From positions 1 through 5,504 of the forward strand of contig JAOZMV010000115.1 of assembly GCA_029934095.1 (NCBI GenBank): a stretch of 5,504 bases of DNA. The letters are read 5' to 3'. The first letter of the stretch is position 1. Every line of letters begins with the position of its first letter. Made by a program: the position numbers and the translations under genes. Below the pieces are notes generated by a model, which searched no databases, had not been told where the DNA came from, and saw nothing but the letters and a program-made list of their open reading frames with translations. Source of the DNA: Desulfuromusa sp. (GTDB lineage: Bacteria; Desulfobacterota; Desulfuromonadia; Desulfuromonadales; Geopsychrobacteraceae). Of this stretch, positions 1-5,504 are shown piece after piece.

Positions 1-869
1 TGCTCGTCGCCCTGTTCCCGGCCTTCATGTATTTTTTCAGTGTTTTTGTCATGGTCCATTACGTAGCAAAGAAAGACGGTATCGTTGGTGAAAAATCGGA
101 AGAAAGCGCCATGGAGATCTTCAAAAAAGAGTGGTTTTATACCATTCCCCTGATCACTATTACCATCTTCATGCTCTATGGGTATTCACCCGGGTACTCT
201 GCCATCCTCGGCCTGATCTCCTGTATTGTCATCTCATGGGTTCGCAAAGAAACCCGCATAGGTCCTAAACAATTTTTAGAAGCGGCACGCAAAGGTACTG
301 AGAGTAGCCTCAAGATCGGTGCAACGGTTGGGGTTATCGGTATTATTATCGGCGTGCTAACCTACAGTGGATTGGTATTAACCTTTGCCGATATCGTCAT
401 CAGCCTCGCCGGTGGCTCACTGGTCATGACTATTCTGCTCATCGCTCTGGCTTCTCTGGTTCTTGGCATGGGAGTGCCGGTCACCGCAGCCTATTTGATT
501 ACTGCCGTTGTTGCCGTCCCGGCGCTGACTCATTTAGGCGTCAACGAACTTGCTTCCCACATGATCGTCTACTGGTTATCCCAGGATTCAAATATTACGC
601 CGCCGGTTTGTATCGCCGCATTTGCTGGAGCAACCATTGCCGGTGCCAGTATGTGGAAAACCGCTTTTTCCGCCTTCAAGTTTGCCAAGTTTCTCTACCT
701 TGGGCCACTGTTGTTCGGTTTTGTTCCCGGATTTTCACTTAATGGATCATCAACAGATATCATCAAAGCTTTTATCTTTATTCTGTTTGGTACCTGGCTC
801 TACTCCTACATCCTCAGCGGTATCTGGCTGAAAACCTGGTTCGGCTTTGGCAAAAACAAGGCCGCCTGA
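1..869 (+). CDS. TRAP transporter fused permease (DctQM/4TM-12TM type), C-terminal part, 5' end outside window
   Basis: This is the C-terminal ~288 codons of the membrane permease of a tripartite ATP-independent periplasmic (TRAP) transporter. Such permeases use ion gradients to import organic acids captured by a periplasmic binding protein. The frame is open from base 3, and eight in-frame codons (LVALFPAF) precede the first ATG at 27. That ATG is therefore internal and the gene begins before the window. Family marks, numbered from that Met: a FFSVFVMVHYVAKK stretch near 3-16, a hydrophobic helix at about 37-52, a run of helices from about 97 to 166, GMGVP at 147-151 followed by TAAY, and ITPP at 190-193 before an AAFAGATIAGA segment. 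These are hallmarks of the DctM-like half of fused permeases. Two more hydrophobic segments (about 222-236 and 246-265) close the protein, with a short Lys-rich cytoplasmic tail. The substrate cannot be read from the sequence. A dedicated terminator follows 15 bases after the stop. Confidence 0.93.
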   Translation, partial: LVALFPAFMYFFSVFVMVHYVAKKDGIVGEKSEESAMEIFKKEWFYTIPLITITIFMLYGYSPGYSAILGLISCIVISWVRKETRIGPKQFLEAARKGTESSLKIGATVGVIGIIIGVLTYSGLVLTFADIVISLAGGSLVMTILLIALASLVLGMGVPVTAAYLITAVVAVPALTHLGVNELASHMIVYWLSQDSNITPPVCIAAFAGATIAGASMWKTAFSAFKFAKFLYLGPLLFGFVPGFSLNGSSTDIIKAFIFILFGTWLYSYILSGIWLKTWFGFGKNKAA

Positions 870-883
870 GCTGGAATTTAGAT

Positions 884-921
884 AAAAAAAGACCTCTCAC
901 ACACTGAGAGGTCTTTTTTTT
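884..921. terminator. Bidirectional intrinsic terminator between convergent genes
   Basis: A perfect 9-bp stem (GACCTCTCA at 891-899, TGAGAGGTC at 905-913) encloses a CACAC loop. Seven A's flank it on the left (884-890) and eight T's on the right (914-921), so each strand carries a U-tract after the hairpin. It lies 15 bases after the permease stop and 23 bases beyond the stop of the convergent small gene. It therefore serves both units. Confidence 0.95.
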
Positions 922-944
922 GACTTATTTATCACATTATCCCA

Positions 945-1070
945 CTAATCTTCCTCTGGGGATTCCTGAGACTTTTCCTCCTGTTTTCGTTTGTTCTTTT
1001 CTTCCTTCTTAGCTTTTTTGGCAAGTTCCTTCTGACGTTTCTCAAAGCCATAATTCGGTTTTTTAGCCAT
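945..1070 (-). CDS. Small Lys/Glu-rich protein, 41 aa, hypothetical
   Basis: This 41-residue reading frame starts MAKKPNYGFEKRQKEL and continues as a highly charged helix-prone stretch (12 Lys, 2 Arg, 9 Glu and 1 Asp in total) to an acidic end, SPEED. The frame stays open far upstream into the helicase gene, but the start is fixed by an ATG at 1070-1068 with a strong ribosome binding site, GGAAAGGA (plus 1078-1085), 7 nt away. The N-terminal MAKKPNY-FEKRQKE pattern resembles short uncharacterised proteins I recall from other proteobacteria; that is memory, not a search. No signal peptide or Cys is present. The basic core could bind nucleic acid, but this is inference. It lies 88 nt after the helicase stop with no U-tract terminator between, so co-transcription is likely. 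The shared terminator at 884-921 ends the unit. Confidence 0.8.
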   Translation of the reverse strand: MAKKPNYGFEKRQKELAKKAKKEEKNKRKQEEKSQESPEED

Positions 1071-1077
1071 ACGGTTA

Positions 1078-1113
1078 TCCTTTCCAACGAATGTTAAACA
1101 TTCAGGCTGAATG
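1078..1113 (-). promoter_or_regulatory. Overlapping inverted repeats next to the small gene's ribosome binding site
   Basis: Two perfect 15-base palindromes with single-base centres overlap here: GAATGTTAAACATTC (1089-1103) and CATTCAGGCTGAATG (1099-1113). They share the middle CATTC, giving GAATG-5-CATTC-5-GAATG with a regular 10-base period. In RNA the middle block can pair with either neighbour, so the two hairpins exclude each other. The hairpin proximal to the gene ends 3 nt from the GGAAAGGA ribosome binding site (1078-1085). It could be a translational switch or a protein site with helically phased half-sites. The repeats are seen; the role is inference. Confidence 0.45.
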
Positions 1114-1147
1114 ATAAACCTGACAAACAGCAAATTGTTTCTCTGTA

Positions 1148-1168
1148 ACGACGTTGAGTTATCGTCGT
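1148..1168 (-). other. Hairpin overlapping the helicase stop codon
   Basis: Six-base arms ACGACG (1148-1153) and CGTCGT (1163-1168) enclose a 9-base loop that contains the helicase TAA stop (1159-1161). No U-tract follows on the - strand, so it is unlikely to terminate transcription. It may instead mark or protect the end of the helicase message within a helicase-small protein transcript. Confidence 0.35.
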
Positions 1169-2409
1169 CCGCCACCAGCAGTCTTGCTGCGACCAGATTG
1201 TGGCTTAGTCTGGTTCCTCTGTGACTTTGCACGCTGCACCGGTCGAGCCGGCCGTCGCGCCGGCTGAGCAGTTCGCTTCGGCGCTGGCACCGTATAATCA
1301 AAACCATCCAGATGACACCGCTCAAGTGGAGTACCAAGAGCTCGTTCAATGGCTCGCACCATCAACTTGTCATCATTGCTGGCCAGGGTAAATGCATCAC
1401 CGCTGCGCGCTGCGCGGCCGGTTCGTCCGATCCGGTGAATATAGGCATCAGCCGTATCGGGGATATCGTAATTAATCACATGGGAAATTTGTGACACATC
1501 GATACCACGAGCAGCAATATCAGTTGCTACCAGAACCTGGAACCTGCCGTCACGAAAACCATCCAGGGCAGCTTGACGCCGTGATTGAGAAAGGTTCCCT
1601 TGCAGTGATGCAGCTTGATAACCACACTTTCCCAGTTTCTCACCAAGTCGTTTAGCACGGTGCTTGGTGCGGGTAAAAACCAGAACTGATTCAGTATTGG
1701 TCTGCGCTATCAACTTCAACAACAGATCGGTCTTAAGGTGTTGAGCCACCGGATACAGAGCATGGCTGACCGTTTTTGCCGGGGCAACAGTATCAACCTG
1801 AACTGTTTCTGGATTCTTGAGCATTTCCTGCGCCAGGTGACGAATCTCCTTCGGCATGGTTGCAGAAAAAAGGAGGGTTTGACGCTTTGCTGGCAAACTT
1901 TTGATGATCCGCCGGATATCGGGGAGAAAACCCATATCAAACATCCGATCAGCTTCATCGAGCACCAGCACATCCAATTGACTCAGATCGATGGTCGATT
2001 GCCTGATATGGTCGAGCAGGCGTCCCGGACAGGCAACGACAATCTCGGCTCCACGCTTGAGCTTGGTAATCTGCGGGTTAACACCAACACCACCATAAAC
2101 AGTAACACTACGCAGACCGGTTTGTTGACCCAGTTGACTCAGCGAGGTGTGAATCTGCTCAGCAAGTTCGCGGGTGGGAGCAATGATCAGGGCACGCACA
2201 CAGCCGCGTCGACCTTGCATTAATTGATGCAGGATTGGCAGGCCGAATGCTGCAGTTTTGCCTGTCCCGGTCTGTGCTAACCCCATGACATCACGATGTT
2301 GCATGATCTTTGGAATCGATTGCAGCTGGATCGGTGTCGGCTGGGTAAACCCGGCAGACTCAACCCCGGCAACAATTTTTGGGTGGAGATTAAAACTTTT
2401 GAAATCCAT
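1159..2409 (-). CDS. rhlE: DEAD-box ATP-dependent RNA helicase, RhlE type
   Basis: A 416-residue superfamily 2 RNA helicase that would unwind RNA duplexes using ATP in the cytoplasm. Relatives act in ribosome assembly, RNA decay and cold adaptation. The motif set is complete: Q motif GFTQPTPIQ (20-28, with Phe6 upstream), motif I AQTGTGKT (45-52), Ia PTREL (78-82), GG (106-107), Ib CPGR (127-130), II DEAD (151-154), III SAT (182-184), IV LVFTRTK (243-249), V TDIAARGID (296-304) and VI HRIGRTGR (325-332). A basic, disordered tail rich in Arg, Lys, Pro and Gln (about 377-416, ending GGGRR) is the usual RNA-tethering extension of RhlE-like proteins. The N-terminal FKSFNLHPKI and the short core without DbpA, CsdA or SrmB extras favour RhlE. 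Motif Ib has Cys where Thr is usual, a mild oddity. The ATG is supported by AGAAGGA about 4 nt upstream. It leads a probable two-gene unit with the small protein. Confidence 0.93.
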   Translation of the reverse strand: MDFKSFNLHPKIVAGVESAGFTQPTPIQLQSIPKIMQHRDVMGLAQTGTGKTAAFGLPILHQLMQGRRGCVRALIIAPTRELAEQIHTSLSQLGQQTGLRSVTVYGGVGVNPQITKLKRGAEIVVACPGRLLDHIRQSTIDLSQLDVLVLDEADRMFDMGFLPDIRRIIKSLPAKRQTLLFSATMPKEIRHLAQEMLKNPETVQVDTVAPAKTVSHALYPVAQHLKTDLLLKLIAQTNTESVLVFTRTKHRAKRLGEKLGKCGYQAASLQGNLSQSRRQAALDGFRDGRFQVLVATDIAARGIDVSQISHVINYDIPDTADAYIHRIGRTGRAARSGDAFTLASNDDKLMVRAIERALGTPLERCHLDGFDYTVPAPKRTAQPARRPARPVQRAKSQRNQTKPQSGRSKTAGGGRR

Positions 2410-2436
2410 AGTTTCCTTCTTTGATAAGCCGGTCCG

Positions 2437-2448
2437 AATTAGCTAATT
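2437..2448. promoter_or_regulatory. 12-bp perfect palindrome upstream of the helicase
   Basis: AATTAGCTAATT is a perfect dyad 28-39 bases upstream of the helicase ATG, within its probable leader or promoter. I could not place convincing -35 and -10 boxes here. A repressor site is possible, but AT-rich palindromes of this length also arise by chance. Confidence 0.3.
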
Positions 2449-2487
2449 TGAACTGTAACAATAGAATTGACACTTACGGACAGGCTC

Positions 2488-2504
2488 TGACCCGAATCAG
2501 GTCA
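2488..2504. promoter_or_regulatory. 17-bp operator-like inverted repeat (TGACC-N7-GGTCA)
   Basis: TGACCCGAATCAGGTCA pairs 7 of 8 positions around a central A (one C/A mismatch). It sits about 80-95 bases upstream of the helicase start and just downstream of the E2 gene's terminator, where a regulator of the helicase could bind. It could also be a spare hairpin of the intergenic region. No factor is assigned. Confidence 0.35.
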
Positions 2505-2506
2505 AA

Positions 2507-2553
2507 CGAAAAAAGACCCCAGAATATTCCGGAGCCTTGAAGAATGTCTTTTT
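2507..2553 (-). terminator. Intrinsic terminator for the E2-like gene
   Basis: Read on the - strand, CTCCGGA, loop ATAT and TCTGGGG form a 7-bp stem with two G-U pairs (plus 2517-2534). TCTTTTTTCG follows directly. An outer pairing of AAAAAGAC with GTCTTTTT (plus 2510-2517 and 2546-2553) gives a longer alternative stem; it shares base 2517 with the inner stem. It lies about 95-140 bases beyond the acyltransferase stop, so that transcript has a long trailer. It separates that gene from the helicase unit. Confidence 0.65.
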
Positions 2554-2584
2554 CAATCTTGGAACAGCAGTATGTGGTCACCAT

Positions 2585-2620
2585 CCCCTTAATTTCTTTG
2601 GAAGCGACACAATTGGGGGG
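2585..2620 (+). other. Intergenic stem-loop in the E2 gene trailer
   Basis: CCCCTTAATT (2585-2594) and AATTGGGGGG (2611-2620) can form a 10-bp stem on the + strand RNA, with two U-G pairs and a 16-base loop. On the - strand, two C/A mismatches break the stem. No gene on the + strand uses it. It may be a remnant of a repeat or a transcript-end structure; its role is unknown. The rest of 2554-2646 holds nothing else I can name. Confidence 0.3.
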
Positions 2621-2646
2621 AACATATCAGGCAAAGAGGGTAAAAG

Positions 2647-3528
2647 TCAAGGCTGCAATAGCACAACTGGGGCCTCAAGGTAACATTTGATCGTACCCAG
2701 AAATTCAGCGACATCAACGCCATCCAGAACTCGATGGTCTGCTGATAAAGTTAAACGCATGATCGGCGCGACCGCCGGATCACCCTGATTATCAACAACA
2801 ACCTCCCCTTTGATTGTCCCCACTGACAAAACAGCGGCCTGCGGTGGTGTAATAATTGCGCCAAAAGATTCTACGCCGAGCATCCCCATATTGGTAATGG
2901 TGAAAGTTGCTCCACTGAAATCCTCCCGCTGCTGTTCTTCATGAAACATGGTTTTTTCTGTCAACTCATGAGCTTTCTTGCTGATCTGCTGTAAAGTCAA
3001 CTGTTCACATTGTTGCAGAACCGGATAGTAGAGCCCCCGGTCTGTCGCTGTAGCAATAGCAATATTGATATCAGCCAGTTCAATCCCCTGCTCACCATTC
3101 CAGGTTGCGTTCACCCATGGATGCTCAACCAGTGCCCGAGCAGTTGCAGCAAGGACAAAATCATTAATAGTCACATTGTGGTCATGACGCAAACGGACCA
3201 CATCGGTCATATCAACTGAAATCGTCACATAAAAATGGGGAATCGTTTGCCACGCTTTTTCCATTTTCAAAGCAAGAAGTCGACGTATCTTGACCGACTT
3301 TCCCCGTTCGAGCAGGTTCGGTAAAGAGACTTTCTGACAGTATCCAGTCGGTTGTTTATTCTCCAGACCACTCATCGATTGCGCTTGTTCGATATCAGCT
3401 AAAACAATTTTTCCCTGTGAACCACTACCCCGCAAAGAGTTTAAATCTATTCCCAATTCGGCAGCCAGTTTCAGCGCAGCGGGAGACACACGAGATCGTA
3501 TATTTTTTGATTTTCCGGATTGAGTCAT
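2647..3528 (-). CDS. Lipoyl-less 2-oxoacid dehydrogenase E2-type acyltransferase, 293 aa
   Basis: Resembles the dihydrolipoamide acyltransferase (E2) of 2-oxoacid or acetoin dehydrogenase complexes, which moves an acyl group from lipoyl-lysine to CoA. Residues about 12-47 form a peripheral subunit-binding domain (RVSPAALKLAAELGIDL then GSGSQGKI). The catalytic domain covers about 75-293: PHFYVTI near 97, NDFVLAATARAL (122-133), TFTITNMGMLG (208-218), TPPQAAVLSVG (227-237) and the active-site DHRVLDG (264-270, with His265 and Asp269). The N-terminal lipoyl domain is absent; full E2 proteins are usually about 400 aa or more. The ATG at 3528 is chosen because GGGAG lies 7 nt upstream. A TTG at 3549 has no such site. 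No E1, E3 or lipoyl-protein gene lies beside it. It may work with a separate lipoyl carrier or have another CoA-acyl role; which substrate is unknown. Confidence 0.85.
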   Translation of the reverse strand: MTQSGKSKNIRSRVSPAALKLAAELGIDLNSLRGSGSQGKIVLADIEQAQSMSGLENKQPTGYCQKVSLPNLLERGKSVKIRRLLALKMEKAWQTIPHFYVTISVDMTDVVRLRHDHNVTINDFVLAATARALVEHPWVNATWNGEQGIELADINIAIATATDRGLYYPVLQQCEQLTLQQISKKAHELTEKTMFHEEQQREDFSGATFTITNMGMLGVESFGAIITPPQAAVLSVGTIKGEVVVDNQGDPAVAPIMRLTLSADHRVLDGVDVAEFLGTIKCYLEAPVVLLQP

Positions 3529-3570
3529 TCCAGCTCTCCCAACATTCAACCTATTTACAAAATAAAACTG

Positions 3571-3579
3571 ATTATATCA
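3571..3579 (-). promoter_or_regulatory. Extended -10 promoter for the E2-like gene
   Basis: On the - strand the sequence TGATATAAT is a perfect extended -10 (TGn plus TATAAT). The -35 region, TTTTAT at 17-bp spacing, is poor, as extended -10 promoters tolerate. Transcription would start near 3564. That leaves a leader of about 36 nt before the ATG at 3528, which makes the upstream TTG at 3549 a less likely start. Confidence 0.65.
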
Positions 3580-3602
3580 TTTCAATATGACCGATAAAAG
3601 AT

Positions 3603-3630
3603 AGTTGTCCTGATCTCTCTCAGCAACAAC
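3603..3630 (-). terminator. Weak hairpin over the end of the radical SAM gene
   Basis: GTTGT/ACAAC (plus 3604-3608 and 3626-3630) and CTGA/TCAG (3610-3613 and 3620-3623) stack around a small internal loop and a 6-base loop. The hairpin spans the last Cys codons and the TGA stop. TATCTTTTAT follows on the - strand, a poor U-tract. Termination may be partial, with the acyltransferase promoter immediately downstream. Confidence 0.35.
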
Positions 3631-5365
3631 TTACCCCTTCACCACAGACTCCACACCGCCTGCAATCTGGCACACAGGGAGAAGTCGTTTTTTCCAGTTG
3701 TGCCCGCTGATATTCTTTCCAGAGATAACCCCGCTCAATCCTCTGGTCAATAATTTCCCAGGGAAACAGTTCATCTGCATCTCTTTCACGGGTGACATAA
3801 AAATCACGGGACAGGTGTGACTTTTTGCATAGTTGTTTCAGATTTTCACCCGCAGCAAGTTGGGGCAGAAGTTTACCAATGCGTCGATCTCCACGTGACA
3901 GAAATGTCTGCAGAGTCGCGGCACGGGTTGATTCATGATTCATTCTGGCGTTGGGGATTCGTGAAATTGCAGCTTGCAGAAATCGCAGTTTTTTCTTCAG
4001 ACTTTTTTCATCTTCCATTCCAGCCCATTGAAATGGGGTGAAAGGCTTGGGTATAAAAGGATTAACACTCAAAGTAAGACTTCCCATCACCCCCCGTTTG
4101 CGCCCTGCTTCGCGCCAGATCGCTGAAATATTTTCAGTCAAGGTGATAATCGCATCGATATCACTCTGCTGTTCACCAGGAAAACCAATAATGAAATAGA
4201 GCTTCAGATTTTTAATCCCCCCATCAGCCAATATTTGTACTGATAACAGTATCTGTTCCTCATCGATCCCCTTGTTGATAAAATTGCGTAATCTTTGACT
4301 TCCAGCCTCAGGGGCAATGGCGACCGATTTATGCCCTCCCTGATGTAAAATTTCAACCTCTGCAGCAGTCAAAGCATCCAGCCGCAGACTTGACATGGAA
4401 ATCTGACCGTCTCTTTCCAGAATACCCTGTTGTAACTCCTGAATGTTTGCGTAGTCAGAAACTGCTGCCGCAACCAACCCGATCCGGTCACGTTGGCAGA
4501 GCCCCGTATCAACTTGTCCCAGAAGATTATCCAAACTCCGTTCACGCGGGGGCAGGTAGACAAATCCAGCGGCACAAAACCGGCAGCCACGGGAACAGCC
4601 GCGGGAAACCTCAGTCAGAGCCATTTGACCAAATTCAGTCTCCTCCGTCTGAATAAAACTGCGGCTGGGTGACTGATCCAGATCAGTCAGAAACTGTCTG
4701 GTCACGTGTGCGGGGGCTCCATTTTGCGGATTGAAATGGGTCACTTCACCGCTTTCAGCATAGGTGGGTGAATAAAACTTTGGTACATATATCCCAGGCA
4801 ACATTGCCAGTTCGCCAAGACAATCTTCTCTATCCGCAGATCTCTTCAGCAGAATATCCAGCAACCCAGGTAAAATAGGCTCTGCCTCACCAATGGCGAT
4901 AAAATCAACAATATCTGCCAAAGGTTCCGGGTTGATAAAAGCGCAAACACCACCAAACAGTACCAGCGGCCAAGAGGAATCACGTTCTGCCGAATAGAAT
5001 GGAATCCCGGATAAATTAAAAATGAGGGGCAGATTAAGGTAGTCATTTTCAAACGAGATAGAAAATGCAATCAGATCAAAATCGGTCAACGGATGTTGAG
5101 ATTCAAGAGAAACCAGGGGGAGGTCAGATTTATGTGAGCGTACCGATTTATCTTTATCAGGGAGAAAAAAGCGTTCGCAAAGGCAATCATCACGCTGATT
5201 AAGCAGTTGATAAACGGTTAAGAAGCCAAGGTTACTCATCCCCTGATGATAAGTATTGGGGTAGATTAAAGCGATCCGGTAACGATTCTCATTCCAGGAA
5301 TGAAAGATTGTCCCTGTTTCTTGCTGCAACTTCTGTTTGTTACTGAGATAGCGGCTTCTTGACAT
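3620..5365 (-). CDS. B12-binding domain radical SAM protein (TIGR03960-like), 581 aa
   Basis: A putative cobalamin-linked radical SAM enzyme whose reaction is not established. Residues about 28-175 resemble a B12-binding Rossmann-like domain in this family: IALIYPNTYHQGMSNLG (31-47), then LFGGVCAFINPEPLADIVDFIAIGEAE (136-162). The radical SAM core follows. CSRGCRFC supplies C257, C261 and C264, the CxxxCxxC that binds the [4Fe-4S] cluster and SAM. APEAGSQRLR (351-360), GFPGE (394-398) and PFIPKPFTPFQW (436-447) are typical of the TIGR03960 group. The C-terminus is Cys-rich: C564, C568, C571, C574, C580 and C581. The first four (CVPDCRRCGVC) could bind a further metal or cluster. The DUF2344 half that is fused in longer relatives (800 or more residues) is missing. 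No Shine-Dalgarno precedes the ATG, and the codon just upstream in frame is a stop. The start lies 8 nt after the TAA of the Cys-rich frame, suggesting translational coupling. Confidence 0.88.
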   Translation of the reverse strand: MSRSRYLSNKQKLQQETGTIFHSWNENRYRIALIYPNTYHQGMSNLGFLTVYQLLNQRDDCLCERFFLPDKDKSVRSHKSDLPLVSLESQHPLTDFDLIAFSISFENDYLNLPLIFNLSGIPFYSAERDSSWPLVLFGGVCAFINPEPLADIVDFIAIGEAEPILPGLLDILLKRSADREDCLGELAMLPGIYVPKFYSPTYAESGEVTHFNPQNGAPAHVTRQFLTDLDQSPSRSFIQTEETEFGQMALTEVSRGCSRGCRFCAAGFVYLPPRERSLDNLLGQVDTGLCQRDRIGLVAAAVSDYANIQELQQGILERDGQISMSSLRLDALTAAEVEILHQGGHKSVAIAPEAGSQRLRNFINKGIDEEQILLSVQILADGGIKNLKLYFIIGFPGEQQSDIDAIITLTENISAIWREAGRKRGVMGSLTLSVNPFIPKPFTPFQWAGMEDEKSLKKKLRFLQAAISRIPNARMNHESTRAATLQTFLSRGDRRIGKLLPQLAAGENLKQLCKKSHLSRDFYVTRERDADELFPWEIIDQRIERGYLWKEYQRAQLEKTTSPCVPDCRRCGVCGEGVSCC

Positions 5366-5373
5366 TCAACCAT

Positions 5374-5504
5374 TTAAGCACAGCAGCACAACTGGATACA
5401 GAAAAAACACCGGCAACCACAGGGGACGTCCGGATTGTACGGTTCTAAAGATTTTGACTTTGATTTTGAACCACCATTTCCCGTATGACGCAGCCGGAGA
5501 GAAA
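5374..5504 (-). CDS. C-terminal end of a Cys-rich reading frame, 5' end outside window
   Basis: Forty-two codons are visible, from the window edge to a TAA at 5374-5376. The protein reads as a low-complexity GGSKSKSKS linker, then EPYNPDVP, then a 15-residue tail containing seven Cys (CGCRCFFCIQLCCCA). It was chosen over the other two frames because one of these stops at 5445 and the other gives an implausible hydrophobic tail with a KIKVKIF shadow of the Ser-Lys repeat. The Ser-Lys part reflects a 6-base DNA repeat (TCAAAA/TCAAAG units). The stop lies 8 nt before the radical SAM ATG, which has no ribosome binding site of its own. That favours this frame being translated. I do not recognise the family. 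Metal binding or modification by the adjacent radical SAM enzyme are possibilities only. With so little visible, a non-coding stretch cannot be excluded. Confidence 0.5.
   Translation of the reverse strand, partial: SLRLRHTGNGGSKSKSKSLEPYNPDVPCGCRCFFCIQLCCCA

Noticed and set aside
1071..1349. Upstream extension of the small protein to 134 aa
   Set aside because: The extension overlaps the helicase C-terminus in another frame. The internal ATG at 1070 has a proper ribosome binding site and a protein-like sequence starting exactly there.
1738..2223. 161-aa open frame on the + strand antisense to the helicase
   Set aside because: The composition looks like a shadow of the helicase codons. It has no recognisable motif, and the - strand frame carries all the helicase motifs.
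2467..2472. Perfect TTGACA -35 box on the + strand
   Set aside because: No -10 box lies at 15-19 bases downstream, and no + strand gene follows.
2544..2690. 48-aa + strand frame starting MSFSILEQQYVVTIPL with a GGAG upstream
   Set aside because: It overlaps the end of the E2-like gene by 44 bases. Its start lies inside the terminator hairpin of the opposite strand, and no family is recognisable. Kept out for lack of support.
3529..3549. TTG start at 3549 for the E2-like gene
   Set aside because: No ribosome binding site is suitably spaced for it, while ATG 3528 has GGGAG at 7 nt and fits the predicted transcript start.
5402..5443. Possible terminator on the - strand (ACCG and CAA-CC arms followed by six T's) after a TAG at 5445-5447
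   Set aside because: The stem is interrupted by an internal loop and a bulge, and has a 13-base loop. It would fall inside the Cys-rich frame, which looks more protein-like and explains the radical SAM start better. Not excluded.

Overview
The window reads as ordinary chromosome from a Gram-negative anaerobe-type proteobacterium. Estimated GC is close to 50%. A TRAP-type carboxylate transporter, an RhlE-type helicase and a B12-binding radical SAM protein fit a member of the Desulfuromonadales or a related deltaproteobacterial group. That placement is inference from protein flavour; no rRNA or marker gene is present to test it.

Layout. The left end (1-869, + strand) is the C-terminal part of a fused TRAP transporter permease. 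It ends at a strong hairpin (884-921) with an A-run on one side and a T-run on the other, so it can stop transcription from both directions. Everything to the right is on the - strand. Reading in the direction of transcription (right to left) there is: the cut-off end of a small Cys-rich reading frame (5374 to the edge); a 581-aa B12-binding/radical SAM protein (5365-3620) starting 8 nt after that frame stops; a stand-alone E2-type acyltransferase without a lipoyl domain (3528-2647), with its own extended -10 promoter; a 237-nt intergenic region rich in inverted repeats; an RhlE-type DEAD-box RNA helicase (2409-1159); and a 41-aa Lys/Glu-rich small protein (1070-945), which runs into the shared terminator.

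How the genes relate. The - strand appears to hold three transcription units: (Cys-rich frame)-radical SAM, the E2-like gene, and helicase-small protein. No single pathway links them. The parts most worth a second look are the Cys-rich frame apparently coupled to the radical SAM gene, the E2 with no swinging arm and no E1/E3 neighbours, and an alternating GAATG/CATTC/GAATG element just upstream of the small protein's ribosome binding site. I see no CRISPR array, tRNA, rRNA, transposase or phage gene, and no clear defence system.
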